This document shows positions 19,202 through 27,519 of a DNA stretch of 64,000 nt, piece by piece; the stretch's first letter is position 1; the number at the start of each line of letters is the position of its first letter. A model generated the notes under the pieces. That model made no database searches. It saw only the letters and a list, made by a program, of their open reading frames with translations, and was not told the origin of the DNA. A program made the translations under genes and the position numbers. Source of the stretch: Syntrophotalea acetylenivorans. GTDB taxonomy: Bacteria; Desulfobacterota; Desulfuromonadia; Desulfuromonadales; Syntrophotaleaceae. The DNA lies in the NCBI RefSeq assembly GCF_001887775.1, contig NZ_CP015519.1, forward strand, positions 1,922,001-1,986,000, written 5' to 3'.

Positions 19202-19376
19202 TTTGGCCGTTGACGGACCATTACGGACCTGATAACGTAAGCGACCATGTTTACTCTGGATATTCTGCATATACTTTACTATTGGTGGCGCCGGCTCACA
19301 GTTTGATCCGGTTCGCGCACCCAGAACGACAGTTCGCCGTGAACCATAAAGGTTTGCGGTCTTTACAACAAGAAAA

Positions 19377-19406
19377 GCCGCGGCCTTCACTGCCCGCGGC
19401 TTTTTT
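19377..19406 (+). terminator. Rho-independent terminator upstream of trpS
   Basis: Perfect 7-bp stem GCCGCGG / CCGCGGC (19377-19383, 19394-19400) with a 10-base loop, followed by six T residues. It ends the lon / small-protein transcript. The A-rich left flank would also allow weak termination on the other strand. Confidence 0.9.
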
Positions 19407-19472
19407 ATAACTGCTCTATAACCTGGACCGGGTTATTCATGAGGCATCCGGTCTTACGACGAGGTACCGAAC

Positions 19473-20438
19473 ATGCGTGTTCTTTCCGGCATTCAGCCTT
19501 CCGGCTCCCTGCACCTGGGCAATTACTTCGGCATGATGAAGAAGATGATCGACTACCAGGAGCATCAGGAGTTGTTCTGCTTCATCGCCAATTACCACGC
19601 CATGACCAGTCTCAGCGACGGCAAAGCTCTGGCAACCGGCACCCTGGAGGCAGCCGCCAACTTCCTTGCCCTGGGCCTCGATCCGGAGAAGAGCGTCTTT
19701 TGGGTGCAGTCCGACGTTCCCGAAGTACAGGAACTGACCTGGATTCTGTCCAACTTCACTCCCATGGGGTTGCTGGAACGTTGCCACAGCTATAAAGACA
19801 AGATCGCCAAGGGGATCGCCGCCAATCATGGCTTGTTCGCCTATCCGGTGCTGATGTCCGCCGATATCCTGCTGTTTCAGAGTGAAACGGTGCCGGTGGG
19901 CAAGGACCAGAAACAACACGTCGAAGTCACCCGCGACATCGCCATCAAGTTCAACAACCACTACGGTGATACTTTCACCTTGCCGGACCCGGAGATCGAC
20001 GACCAGGTGGCCACGGTGCCGGGACTGGACGGCCAGAAGATGAGCAAAAGTTACAAAAACACCATTGATCTGTTTCTCGACGACAAGCCGCTGCGTAAGC
20101 AGATTATGCGCATTGTTACCGACCCAACCCCGGTGGAGGAACCTAAAGATCCGGACAATTGCAATGTCTTTCAGATCTATCGGCTGTTTTTGGACAAAGA
20201 ACAACAGGCGGCCTTGCGCCAGCGGTATCTGGCGGGTGGACTCGGTTACGGAGAGGTCAAGCAGGAGCTGTTTGAGACAGTGCGAGACTTTTTCGCTCCC
20301 TACACCGAAAGACGCAAGGAACTGCTGGCCGACAAGGAGGCCTTGCGGAAAATTCTGGCCGATGGAGCGCAGAAGGCCCGCTGGGCCGCTTCGAAAACCC
20401 TGCGCAAGGTGCGAAAAAAGACCGGCCTCATTTATTAA
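19473..20438 (+). CDS. trpS: Tryptophanyl-tRNA synthetase
   Basis: Class Ic aminoacyl-tRNA synthetase charging tRNA-Trp. 321 aa from ATG 19473. HIGH-equivalent motif HLGN at residues 14-17 in the usual RVLSGIQPSGSLHLGNYFG context; KMSKS at ~189-193 (PGLDGQKMSKSYKN). Length is that of bacterial TrpRS. Between terminators at 19377 and 20467 it appears to be a single-gene transcript. No T-box leader (no GGGTGG-type box) was seen upstream. Confidence 0.97.
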   Translation: MRVLSGIQPSGSLHLGNYFGMMKKMIDYQEHQELFCFIANYHAMTSLSDGKALATGTLEAAANFLALGLDPEKSVFWVQSDVPEVQELTWILSNFTPMGLLERCHSYKDKIAKGIAANHGLFAYPVLMSADILLFQSETVPVGKDQKQHVEVTRDIAIKFNNHYGDTFTLPDPEIDDQVATVPGLDGQKMSKSYKNTIDLFLDDKPLRKQIMRIVTDPTPVEEPKDPDNCNVFQIYRLFLDKEQQAALRQRYLAGGLGYGEVKQELFETVRDFFAPYTERRKELLADKEALRKILADGAQKARWAASKTLRKVRKKTGLIY

Positions 20439-20466
20439 GACCGGTCCGGAAGATAGTAAAAAAATA

Positions 20467-20501
20467 GACGGCTGCCGATAGATACTCGGCAGCCGTCTTT
20501 T
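20467..20501 (+). terminator. Rho-independent terminator of trpS
   Basis: A 12-bp perfect stem GACGGCTGCCGA / TCGGCAGCCGTC with a 7-base loop followed by TTTTGTTA. Confidence 0.92.
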
Positions 20502-20571
20502 GTTATAGTGATAGCAGGTACAATGGATACTTTATAGGAGAAACCCTTCGCTGAACCGATGAGGAGGCCCC

Positions 20572-20748
20572 ATGAGCATCTATCGCAAATGGTATTGCAC
20601 CTGCACCGGCAAACCCGTCGAGCTCGGTTCTGAAGAATTACTCGAAGACGAACCTCTGGAGCCGACCTGCGAAATCTGCGGCGCAACGCCCTCTTCCGAT
20701 CCCAAAAAGACCATCATCTACCGAGAAATCGAAGACTGGGACGACTGA
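20572..20748 (+). CDS. Small CxC/CxxC zinc-ribbon-like protein
   Basis: A 58-aa protein, starting MSIYRKWYCTCTGKPVELGS, with a strong RBS (GAGGAGG, 6 bases before ATG 20572). Four cysteines, C9-x-C11 and C33-x2-C36 (PTCEICGATP), suggest a small metal-binding fold; the C-terminus is acidic (YREIEDWDD). No signal peptide, so cytoplasmic. It lies alone between the trpS terminator and repeats. I do not recognise a named family. The strong RBS and paired cysteines make it convincing despite its size. Confidence 0.72.
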   Translation: MSIYRKWYCTCTGKPVELGSEELLEDEPLEPTCEICGATPSSDPKKTIIYREIEDWDD

Positions 20749-20761
20749 TGGCGTCGCCATC
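20747..20761 (+). repeat. Stop-codon-overlapping palindromic repeat, copy 3 (minimal form)
   Basis: GATGGCG T CGCCATC, a perfect 7-bp-arm palindrome whose first bases are in the TGA stop (20746-20748) of the zinc-ribbon-like gene. It looks like the two ends of the longer elements at 3711 and 18860 joined with the centre lost. Confidence 0.65.
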
Positions 20762-20842
20762 ATATAATTCTTTCTGGTTATGCACCTTATTCACGTTGCC
20801 CCCAATTTTTCGAAAACCGATGCACTGGGGCAAGTGGACAAC

Positions 20843-20970
20843 CAAATTGAATTTTTACCACGAAGGACACGAAGAACACGAAGAAATACTTATAAAACAA
20901 GCTATTGTGGTCTTCTATTGCTTTAGCTTTATCCTTCGTGCACTTCGTGAGCTTCGTGGTTCAAGCTTTC
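20843..20970. repeat. Inverted CACGAAG heptad repeat, copy A
   Basis: Left arm ACCACGAAGGACACGAAGAA and more heptads (from 20857), right arm with CTTCGTG units ending CTTCGTGGT (to ~20962), about 50 bases of loop. Flanks AAATTGAATTTTTACCACG and CGTGGTTCAAGCTTT are shared with the copy at 61617, so the mobile unit is larger than the heptads. Read as protein it gives the HEGHEEHEE-type spurious ORFs well known from many genomes. No gene here; with the neighbouring sequence it fills the 272-bp gap 20749-21020. Confidence 0.85.
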
Positions 20971-21020
20971 AGGTACTGTTTTTGGGCTAAGGACCTAGTT
21001 TTTGAAACAAGAAATCTGTC

Positions 21021-21203
21021 TCAATCGGTTGCGCTGCTCTGACGGGTGAAAAGCACGAATGCCATGGCCGGCCGTTTGCTGGCCTCGCGCATAGCGAACT
21101 GGATGCTTTCGTAATGCCAGCCGGCTGCGGTCCACTCGTTGAGGATCTCTTCCAGAGCTTCGTCCGTCACCAGGCTGGTTTCGACGACCTTGTATTCCAC
21201 CAT
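21021..21203 (-). CDS. DUF4177-like small protein
   Basis: 60 aa, start ATG 21203 with AAGGGA upstream on the minus strand. The opening MVEYKVVETSLVTDEALEEI and the EWTAAGWHYESIQ segment match the DUF4177 pattern (EYKVV ... LE..LNE....GWE). Function of the family is unknown. No signal peptide or membrane segment. It sits 60 bp upstream of the asnS stop, on the same strand but downstream of asnS, so it may be the last cistron of the asnS transcript. Confidence 0.7.
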   Translation of the reverse strand: MVEYKVVETSLVTDEALEEILNEWTAAGWHYESIQFAMREASKRPAMAFVLFTRQSSATD

Positions 21204-21261
21204 CGGTAATTCCCTTCAACATAAGGCCCATATGACTTACAGGTCCTATGAAATTTAAACA

Positions 21262-22668
21262 TCAGAATCGCGCGTTGCCCGGTGTACGGGGAAAAGGGAT
21301 CACGTCGCGGATGTTCTCCATGCCTGTGACATACATCAGCAACCGCTCAAAGCCGAGGCCGAAACCGGCGTGGGGACAGCTACCCCAGCGGCGACTGTCG
21401 AGATACCACCAGAGGTGTTGCGGATCGATGCCGCAGGCCGTCATCTTTCCTTGCAGAACGTCCAGACGCTCTTCCCGCTGGCTGCCGCCGATGATCTCGC
21501 CAACCCGGGGCACCAGCAGGTCCATGGCCGCCACCGTCTTGCCGTCGTCATTCTGGCGCATATAAAAAGCTTTGATGTCGGTCGGATAGTCGGTAACAAA
21601 CAAGGGCCCACCGACCACTTCTTCAGTCAGGTAGCGTTCGTGCTCCGACTGCAGATCCGCCCCCCAGGCCACCGGAAATTCAAAACTGCGGCCGGCCTTT
21701 TCGAGCCGCTGCACCGCTTCGCTGTAACTCATCGTCTGAAACTCGGCGGCAGCCAACGCCTCGAGTTTATCAAGCAGCCCCTTTTCAATTCGCTCATTGA
21801 AAAAGACAAGATCCTCCCCACACTCCTGCAGGGCAAAGGTCACCAGGTAGCGAAGAAAGTCTTCGGCCAGGGCACAGTCCTCGGCCAGGTCGGCAAAGGC
21901 CATCTCCGGCTCAATCATCCAGAATTCAGCCGCATGACGGCTGGTGTTGCTGTTTTCGGCACGGAAGGTCGGACCGAAGGTATAAACATCGGAAAAGGCG
22001 CTGGCAAAAAGCTCCCCCTGCAACTGACCACTGACGGTCAGACCGGTCCGGTCGCCGAAAAAGTCCTGACTCCAGTCGATGTTACCCTCACTATGCGGCG
22101 GCGCTGAAGCATCGAGAGTGGTGACCCGAAACATCTCGCCGGCTCCTTCGCAATCGTTGGCGGTAATGATTGGTGTATGGACGTAGAGGAAACCTCGTTC
22201 ACGGAAGAAATTATGAATCGCAAAGGACAAAGCGCTGCGCACGCGAAACACCGCGCCAAAAGCGTTGGCCCGGGGCCGCAGATGGGCAATAGAACGCAAA
22301 AAATCGAAGGAATGACGTTTCTTCTGTAGTGGGTAATCGGCGTCGCTGCTCCCTAGCAACCTCACCTGCCGGGCATGCACCTCCCAACGCTGGCCGGCTG
22401 CCGGGGACGCGACCAAAGCTCCCTCCACCTCCAGACAAGCGCCGGTACCGCAACGCACCGCTGCCTCATAGTGTTCAAGTTCGGGACTGAGCACCACCTG
22501 TAGCGAGGCGAAACAAGAACCGTCATTCAGTGCGATAAAGGCCACCTCCTTGCCGCGCCTCACGGTACGTGCCCAACCACGCACGGTAATTCGATCCCTG
22601 GCACCCTCAGCAGCCAAGGCCTCCTTGATGCGGGTACGAGTTTGCCGCCTGCCGATAAAATTATTCAT
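21262..22668 (-). CDS. asnS: Asparaginyl-tRNA synthetase
   Basis: Class IIb synthetase charging tRNA-Asn. I use ATG 22668 (RBS AGGAG nine bases upstream) rather than the TTG at 22677, which is too close to the RBS; 468 aa. N-terminal OB-fold anticodon-binding domain (ITVRGWARTVRRGKEVAFIALNDGS), then the catalytic core with motif 2 FRAENSNTSRHAAEFWMIEPEMAF and motif 3 GFGLGFERLLMYVTG, ending FPRTPGNARF as AsnRS proteins do. The QLQGELFASAFSDVYTFGPTFRAENS block separates it from AspRS. Confidence 0.96.
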   Translation of the reverse strand: MNNFIGRRQTRTRIKEALAAEGARDRITVRGWARTVRRGKEVAFIALNDGSCFASLQVVLSPELEHYEAAVRCGTGACLEVEGALVASPAAGQRWEVHARQVRLLGSSDADYPLQKKRHSFDFLRSIAHLRPRANAFGAVFRVRSALSFAIHNFFRERGFLYVHTPIITANDCEGAGEMFRVTTLDASAPPHSEGNIDWSQDFFGDRTGLTVSGQLQGELFASAFSDVYTFGPTFRAENSNTSRHAAEFWMIEPEMAFADLAEDCALAEDFLRYLVTFALQECGEDLVFFNERIEKGLLDKLEALAAAEFQTMSYSEAVQRLEKAGRSFEFPVAWGADLQSEHERYLTEEVVGGPLFVTDYPTDIKAFYMRQNDDGKTVAAMDLLVPRVGEIIGGSQREERLDVLQGKMTACGIDPQHLWWYLDSRRWGSCPHAGFGLGFERLLMYVTGMENIRDVIPFPRTPGNARF

Positions 22669-22943
22669 TCCATTCAACTCCTGGTTGCCTGTTCGATCGG
22701 TATTCTGTCCAAAAGAACATCATCTATTTATCCCAGGGCACAGAGTAAATCAAAAATGCGGATCAAGTCGAGAAGGTATCACAAAATTCCCGATTGTAAT
22801 CGCGATTTTCCCGGCGGTGAAGAAACAACTTGAAGACAGATGGTAGCCATTGCTAGCTGTTGCAAATGCTTGCTCTCTGGTTTAATCTGGCAGCGCTAGT
22901 GAATGCTTATTTTACCGTTTTTCCTCATCCGGAAAGGATCCTT

Positions 22944-23348
22944 ATGCCTCGAGGAGCTTGTCGCCAGGGCCGGGGACGTGGCCCGCAGGGCGGCGACTTC
23001 GGCAATATTCCCCGCTTTATTGAGCCGGTGGTTCTGTTGTTGCTTAAAAAACTCGGCAGCGCTCACGGCTACCAATTAGCCAGTGAGCTTCCCGAGCACA
23101 GTCTGACCGGCGCGGTCGTCGATCGCGGCGCTCTCTACAGAACCTTGCGCCAGCTCGAGGTTGGAGGTCACGTGACCTCCGACTGGGATGTGTCAGGTCA
23201 CGGCCCGGCCAAGCGTCTCTACCGCCTGACTCCGGGCGGTGAAAAATTTCTGCAACAGTGGACTCGGATGATCGAACAAATGGCGGGGGCCATGGGTGAT
23301 TTCGTCACAAAGGTACGGGATCTCGACCAACAGGGTGATAAAAAATAA
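22944..23348 (+). CDS. PadR-family transcriptional regulator
   Basis: 134-aa winged-helix regulator. ATG 22944 follows GGAAAGGATC; longer in-frame starts lack an RBS. A Gly/Arg-rich N-terminus (PRGACRQGRGRGPQGGDFGNI) precedes the PadR core: IEPVVLLLLKKLGSAHGYQLASEL, LYRTLRQLEVGGHVTSDWD, AKRLYRLTPGGEKFLQQW, then a C-terminal dimerisation helix. Ligand and target are unknown; no transporter or phenolic-acid gene is adjacent. It converges with prfC across a shared terminator. Confidence 0.9.
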   Translation: MPRGACRQGRGRGPQGGDFGNIPRFIEPVVLLLLKKLGSAHGYQLASELPEHSLTGAVVDRGALYRTLRQLEVGGHVTSDWDVSGHGPAKRLYRLTPGGEKFLQQWTRMIEQMAGAMGDFVTKVRDLDQQGDKK

Positions 23349-23372
23349 CAATATCCACACAGCAACAGAATA

Positions 23373-23406
23373 AAAAAAGGACGGCTCGCAGGCCGTCCTT
23401 TTTTTA
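23373..23406. terminator. Bidirectional terminator between padR-like gene and prfC
   Basis: Stem GGACGGC / GCCGTCC (23379-23385, 23392-23398) with A7 on the left and T8 on the right, so it can stop transcripts from both sides. Confidence 0.9.
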
Positions 23407-23512
23407 TTCTGTCAACTGTAATACCGCACCAGCCTCGATCACTGTGCGTCACGGCTCTTTTTAATTTAACGCAGCCCCGGTCAAATCCGTCATTTTCTCA
23501 GTCTCTAATTGT

Positions 23513-23544
23513 GATGCTCTCGTAAAAATTTTTGCGGCGCCATC
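23513..23544 (-). repeat. Stop-codon-overlapping palindromic repeat, copy 4
   Basis: On the minus strand the sequence after prfC starts GATGGCGCCGCAAAAATTTT and ends GAGAGCATC; the GA is part of the prfC TGA (23545-23543). The start GATGGCGNCGCAAAAA is the same as in the copies at 3711 and 18860; the right end is more diverged. The GATG/CATC ends and central AAAAATTTTT are self-complementary. Confidence 0.7.
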
Positions 23545-25129
23545 AATTATGCTCGCGCGTCTTGTGAAAGACGATCTCCGGCCACTGTTCGATGGTGTGC
23601 CCCAGACGCCATTCGCTGGAGGCAAGGAAGGCCAGCCCCCCCTCGGAGTCTTTGGCCAGGTTCGCCTGGTTTTTCTTCTCGAACTCTTCGAATTTTTTAT
23701 CGTCATCGCATTCCACCCAACGGGCGGTGGCGTAGTCGATTCCTTCATACAGAGCATCGACACCGTACTCGGTCTGCAGCCGGGACATGATAACATCGAA
23801 CTGCAGCACTCCGACGGCGCCGAGGATGTAATCGGTATTGATCAACGGCCGAAAGAGCTGCACCGCCCCTTCTTCGGCCAGCTGCTTCAATCCCTTTTCA
23901 AGCTGTTTGGTCTTCAAAGGATTCTTCAATCGTACCCGACGGAAGTGCTCAGGCGCAAAGCTGGGAATGCCGGTGAATTTCAAGGCTTCCTTGTCGCTGA
24001 AGGTATCCCCGATTTTGATCGTACCGTGGTTATGAATACCGATAATATCTCCGGGGAAGGCTTCCTCGACATTGGTACGATCCTGGGCCATGAAGATAGT
24101 GGCATTTGCCAGCGTCACATCCTTACCGATGCGATGGTGTTTGACCTTCATGCCGCGCTTAAAGGTACCCGAGCAGACCCGCAAAAAGGCGATGCGGTCA
24201 CGATGGGCCGGATCCATGTTAGCCTGAATTTTAAAGACAAATCCGGAGAAAGGATCTTCGTAGGGGGAAACCTCACGAGTCAGTGTCTGGGCAGGGCGAG
24301 GTGCCGGCGCCTGCTCGACAAAAGCCTCAAGCATCTCCTCGACCCCAAAGTTGTTGATAGCGCTGCCGAAAAAGACCGGCGTCTGATTGCCTTTGAGGTA
24401 GTGTTCCGGGTCGAAGGGATTGGCCGCCCCCTCCAACAATTCGATATCCTCACGCAATTCATCGGCCTGACTACCGAGAAGTTCATCGAGACGCGGATCG
24501 GACAGATCGTCAATCACCACCGCATCCTGAGGGCGGGTTTCCTGCCCCGGGGTAAACAGGCTAAGGCGCTTGCGATAGAGATTATAGGTACCCTTGAAAC
24601 GTTTGCCCATGCCGATCGGCCAGGACAAGGGCGCGCATTCGACCTGTAAGGTTTCTTCGATATCGGCCAGGATATCGAGAGGCTCCAACCCTTCACGGTC
24701 CAGTTTGTTGATGAAGGTCATGATCGGCGTGTTGCGCATCCGGCAGACTTCCATCAGCTTTCGGGTCTGGGTCTCGACCCCTTTGGCGTTGTCGATAACC
24801 ATCAGGGCGCTGTCGACAGCGGTCAGCACCCGGTAGGTATCTTCGGAGAAGTCCTGGTGACCGGGGGTGTCGAGCAGATTGACCTCGTAATCGTTGTAGT
24901 TGAACTTCATCACCGAGGAAGTAACCGAAATGCCTCGTTCCTGCTCCATGGACATCCAGTCGCTGGTGGCGTGCCGAGCCGCCTTGCGGGCCTTGACCGC
25001 ACCAGCCATCTGAATCGCACCGCCGAACAGCAGCAGCTTTTCGGTCAGGGTGGTTTTGCCGGCATCGGGGTGACTAATAATGCCGAACGTGCGCCGGCGG
25101 TCAACTTCCTTACGGTGGTTCTTGCTCAC
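23543..25129 (-). CDS. prfC: Peptide chain release factor 3 (RF3)
   Basis: Translational GTPase that recycles RF1/RF2. The start is GTG 25129 (AGAGG seven bases upstream), giving 528 aa beginning [20 protein letters not shown]; upstream in-frame codons cross the leader hairpin and are not coding. G1 HPDAGKTTL (~20-28), switch region [21 protein letters not shown]3 DTPGHQD, G4 NKLD, then the RF3-specific beta-barrel ([31 protein letters not shown]). Length equals that of E. coli RF3. Its TGA overlaps a palindromic repeat. Confidence 0.96.
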   Translation of the reverse strand: MSKNHRKEVDRRRTFGIISHPDAGKTTLTEKLLLFGGAIQMAGAVKARKAARHATSDWMSMEQERGISVTSSVMKFNYNDYEVNLLDTPGHQDFSEDTYRVLTAVDSALMVIDNAKGVETQTRKLMEVCRMRNTPIMTFINKLDREGLEPLDILADIEETLQVECAPLSWPIGMGKRFKGTYNLYRKRLSLFTPGQETRPQDAVVIDDLSDPRLDELLGSQADELREDIELLEGAANPFDPEHYLKGNQTPVFFGSAINNFGVEEMLEAFVEQAPAPRPAQTLTREVSPYEDPFSGFVFKIQANMDPAHRDRIAFLRVCSGTFKRGMKVKHHRIGKDVTLANATIFMAQDRTNVEEAFPGDIIGIHNHGTIKIGDTFSDKEALKFTGIPSFAPEHFRRVRLKNPLKTKQLEKGLKQLAEEGAVQLFRPLINTDYILGAVGVLQFDVIMSRLQTEYGVDALYEGIDYATARWVECDDDKKFEEFEKKNQANLAKDSEGGLAFLASSEWRLGHTIEQWPEIVFHKTREHN

Positions 25130-25160
25130 TTTACAACCTCTGTTGAAATATTCCGCTGAT

Positions 25161-25184
25161 AAAAAAACCGGGCCAAAAGGCCCG
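25161..25184 (-). terminator. Terminator-like hairpin in the prfC 5' leader
   Basis: On the minus strand: CGGGCC TTTT GGCCCG, then G-free T7, a canonical intrinsic terminator (stem 25184-25179 / 25174-25169, T-run 25167-25161). It stands between the candidate prfC promoter and the GTG start, 32 bases before the start codon. It may attenuate prfC or protect the mRNA 5' end. No gene lies upstream on this strand that it could terminate. Confidence 0.75.
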
Positions 25185-25195
25185 ATGAACAGTGG

Positions 25196-25225
25196 ATCAT
25201 ACCGCAAAACAAGGCAAAAGGTCAA
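25196..25225 (-). promoter_or_regulatory. Candidate sigma-70 promoter of prfC
   Basis: Minus strand TTGACC (25225-25220), 18-bp spacer, TATGAT (25201-25196). Expected transcription start is near 25189, which places the leader hairpin at the very 5' end of the mRNA. Confidence 0.65.
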
Positions 25226-25312
25226 TGGGTGGAAACAGCCAGCAACGCTATCGCGACCGCCCTTCCCCGGGCGGAAACCGCTTCAGACGTTCCCGATTTC
25301 AATAGTGCAATT

Positions 25313-25341
25313 TGACAGGAGCCCACTTATCAACTAGACAT
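25313..25341 (+). promoter_or_regulatory. Possible promoter of the TonB receptor operon
   Basis: TTGACA (25313-25318), 17 bp, TAGACA (25336-25341), about 70 bp ahead of the chosen receptor start. The -10 is weak. A CCGCCC / GGGCGG hairpin (25257-25275) lies between this and the divergent prfC promoter. Confidence 0.35.
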
Positions 25342-25411
25342 TTAAGTGTCACCAATGAACCTTTCCTATTGCAGCGCAGGGAATTGCACATACTTGACTT
25401 GGGAAAATATC

Positions 25412-27478
25412 ATGGTCGTAAAAATGTTTGGCGCCGACTCGGTTCAACCACAAACCCGTCTGCTCTTTTACACCCTCACGGTTCTGTGTTTGGTGTTATT
25501 GGGACTGCCAGCCAAAGCCATGACCACCCCAGCCATCAACAACCCGTCCACGGAGGCTCTGCTGAGTCTCAGCATCGAGGAACTGCTGCGCCTCGAGATC
25601 ACCTCGGCGGCTAAAAAACCACAGGCCATCAGCAATACGGCCGCCGCGATTTTCGTCATCACCCAGGAGGACATCCGCCGCTGCGGGGCCACCAGCATTC
25701 CCGAGGTGCTGCGCCTGGCGCCAGGCGTCAATGTGGCGCGTATCGACGGCAATAAATGGGCCATCACCGTCCGCGGCTTTAACGGCCGGTTCGCCAACAA
25801 GCTGTTGATCCTCATGGATGGCCGAAGCGTCTACACGCCGCTCTTCTCGGGGGTTTACTGGGACGTGCAGGACACCCTGCTGGAAGATGTCGAACGCATC
25901 GAAGTGATCCGCGGCCCGGGCGCCACCCTGTGGGGTGCCAATGCGGTCAACGGCGTGATCAACATCATCACCCGGCACGCGGAAAAGACCCACGGCCTTC
26001 TGGTCAAGGGAGGCTACGGTAGCGAGGAACGAGGATTCGGTTCCGTTCGATACGGTGGCCAGGTGGGCGCACAGGGCAACTACCGGGCCTATGTCAAATA
26101 CTTTAACCGGGATGGTCTCGATGCCATCGGCGGCGGCGAGGCGGCCGATGACTGGAGCGCTTTTCGCGGCGGTTTCCGCTACGACGGCAAACTAAGCTCC
26201 AGGGACACCCTGACCGTTCAGGGCGACGCCTACAGCGGATTCGAAGGGCAGACCAACGAAGAATACAGCCTGCTTCCGCCCGAATTTCGCACCGTATCCG
26301 ATACCGACACCGATTTTTCAGGCGGCAATCTGCTGCTGCGCTGGCAACGGTCCCTTTCCGCTGAATCCAACCTGGCACTGCAGGCCTATTACGATCACAC
26401 CCGGCGGGATGAAACAGCCCTACTGAAAGAAACCCGCGACACGCTGGATATCGACTTCCAGCACCGATTCCCCCTTGGGCGACGCCAGGAGGTCATCTGG
26501 GGCCTGGGCTACCGGGTCAATTGGGACGACATCGATCCGAACGAGCCGTTAATCATCTTTAACGATAACGACGAGACGGATCACATGCTCAGCCTCTTCA
26601 TCCAGGACGAGATTGCCCTGAAAAACGATTTGTTGAGACTGATTCTCGGCACCAAGCTCGAACACAACGACTACACCGGTTTCGAACTGCAACCCAATGC
26701 CCGCCTGATCTGGACCCCCAATAAAAACCACTCCGCCTGGGCCTCCGTGTCCAGGGCGGTGCGTACCCCATCCCGGGTCGAGGAAGACGGCAGGATGTGG
26801 CTCTACTTGATGCCGTCAACACCGCCCGGGGTCATCGTCGCCTACGGCAACCGCGATTACGACAGCGAAGAGTTGCTGGCCTGGGAACTCGGTTACCGGG
26901 TCATGCCGACCTCGGTGTTTTCCCTGGACCTGGCTTTGTTCCTCAACATCTACGACAATCTGCGCTCTTTCGAGGCCCTGGCTCCTGACTTCTCCACGCT
27001 GCCGGAGGGCTACGTAAGAATTCCCGGAATTATTGACAACAAGCTAAAGGCTAAAACCTGGGGCTTCGAGGTGGCCAGCGACTGGCAGGTAGCCGATTTC
27101 TGGCGGCTTCAAGCGAGCTACAGCTATCTGCAGATGGATGTCGACACCGGCAGGGGCAGCCACGATACGGACAGCATCGACCTGATGGAGGGGACCAGTC
27201 CCAAACACCAGCTTTCCCTGCGCTCGTCGCTGGACCTGCCGCGCCAGGTCGAATTCGATCTCTGGCTGCGCTGCGCGGACGAGCTCGAATCCCTGGACAT
27301 CAGCGGCTACCTAACCCTGGACCTACGCCTCGGCTGGCAGCCTTGTCCAGGCCTTGAGTTGGCCCTGGTCGGTCAAAATCTGCTGCAAGATAGCCACCAG
27401 GAATACGACCCGGAGTTCCAAACTCCGGCCTCAGAAGTGCCTCGCGGTATTTACGGCCACGCGGTCTGGCGCTATTAA
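25412..27478 (+). CDS. TonB-dependent outer-membrane receptor
   Basis: 688 aa from ATG 25412, chosen because it gives a clean signal peptide (FYTLTVLCLVLLGLPAKA); the RBS is weak. Plug domain ~55-165: LSIEELLRLEITSAAKKPQ, ISNTAAAIFVITQEDIRRCG, LILMDGRSVYTPLFSGVYWD, IEVIRGPGATLWGANAVNGVINIITR. The rest is a 22-strand-type barrel with FIQDEIALKNDLLRLILGTKLEHNDY, ending GIYGHAVWRY (terminal Tyr). Substrate cannot be read from the sequence; the plug resembles vitamin/siderophore-type receptors, but barrel loops are not diagnostic. It leads an operon with a YfiR homologue (41 bp downstream) and a GGDEF-EAL protein, suggesting a sensory role tied to c-di-GMP rather than only uptake. Confidence 0.9.
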   Translation: MVVKMFGADSVQPQTRLLFYTLTVLCLVLLGLPAKAMTTPAINNPSTEALLSLSIEELLRLEITSAAKKPQAISNTAAAIFVITQEDIRRCGATSIPEVLRLAPGVNVARIDGNKWAITVRGFNGRFANKLLILMDGRSVYTPLFSGVYWDVQDTLLEDVERIEVIRGPGATLWGANAVNGVINIITRHAEKTHGLLVKGGYGSEERGFGSVRYGGQVGAQGNYRAYVKYFNRDGLDAIGGGEAADDWSAFRGGFRYDGKLSSRDTLTVQGDAYSGFEGQTNEEYSLLPPEFRTVSDTDTDFSGGNLLLRWQRSLSAESNLALQAYYDHTRRDETALLKETRDTLDIDFQHRFPLGRRQEVIWGLGYRVNWDDIDPNEPLIIFNDNDETDHMLSLFIQDEIALKNDLLRLILGTKLEHNDYTGFELQPNARLIWTPNKNHSAWASVSRAVRTPSRVEEDGRMWLYLMPSTPPGVIVAYGNRDYDSEELLAWELGYRVMPTSVFSLDLALFLNIYDNLRSFEALAPDFSTLPEGYVRIPGIIDNKLKAKTWGFEVASDWQVADFWRLQASYSYLQMDVDTGRGSHDTDSIDLMEGTSPKHQLSLRSSLDLPRQVEFDLWLRCADELESLDISGYLTLDLRLGWQPCPGLELALVGQNLLQDSHQEYDPEFQTPASEVPRGIYGHAVWRY

Positions 27479-27519
27479 CCCGGGGCGAACCCATCAGGAC
27501 AAAACGTGGTACCCAATTT

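Noticed and set aside
19201-19472. T-box leader before trpS
   Set aside because: No T-box or specifier-stem features; only a terminator serving the upstream transcript.
20860-20990. ORF with HEGHEEHEE-type peptide
   Set aside because: Translation of the inverted CACGAAG repeat, present also at 56045-56290 and 61577-61765; not a protein family.
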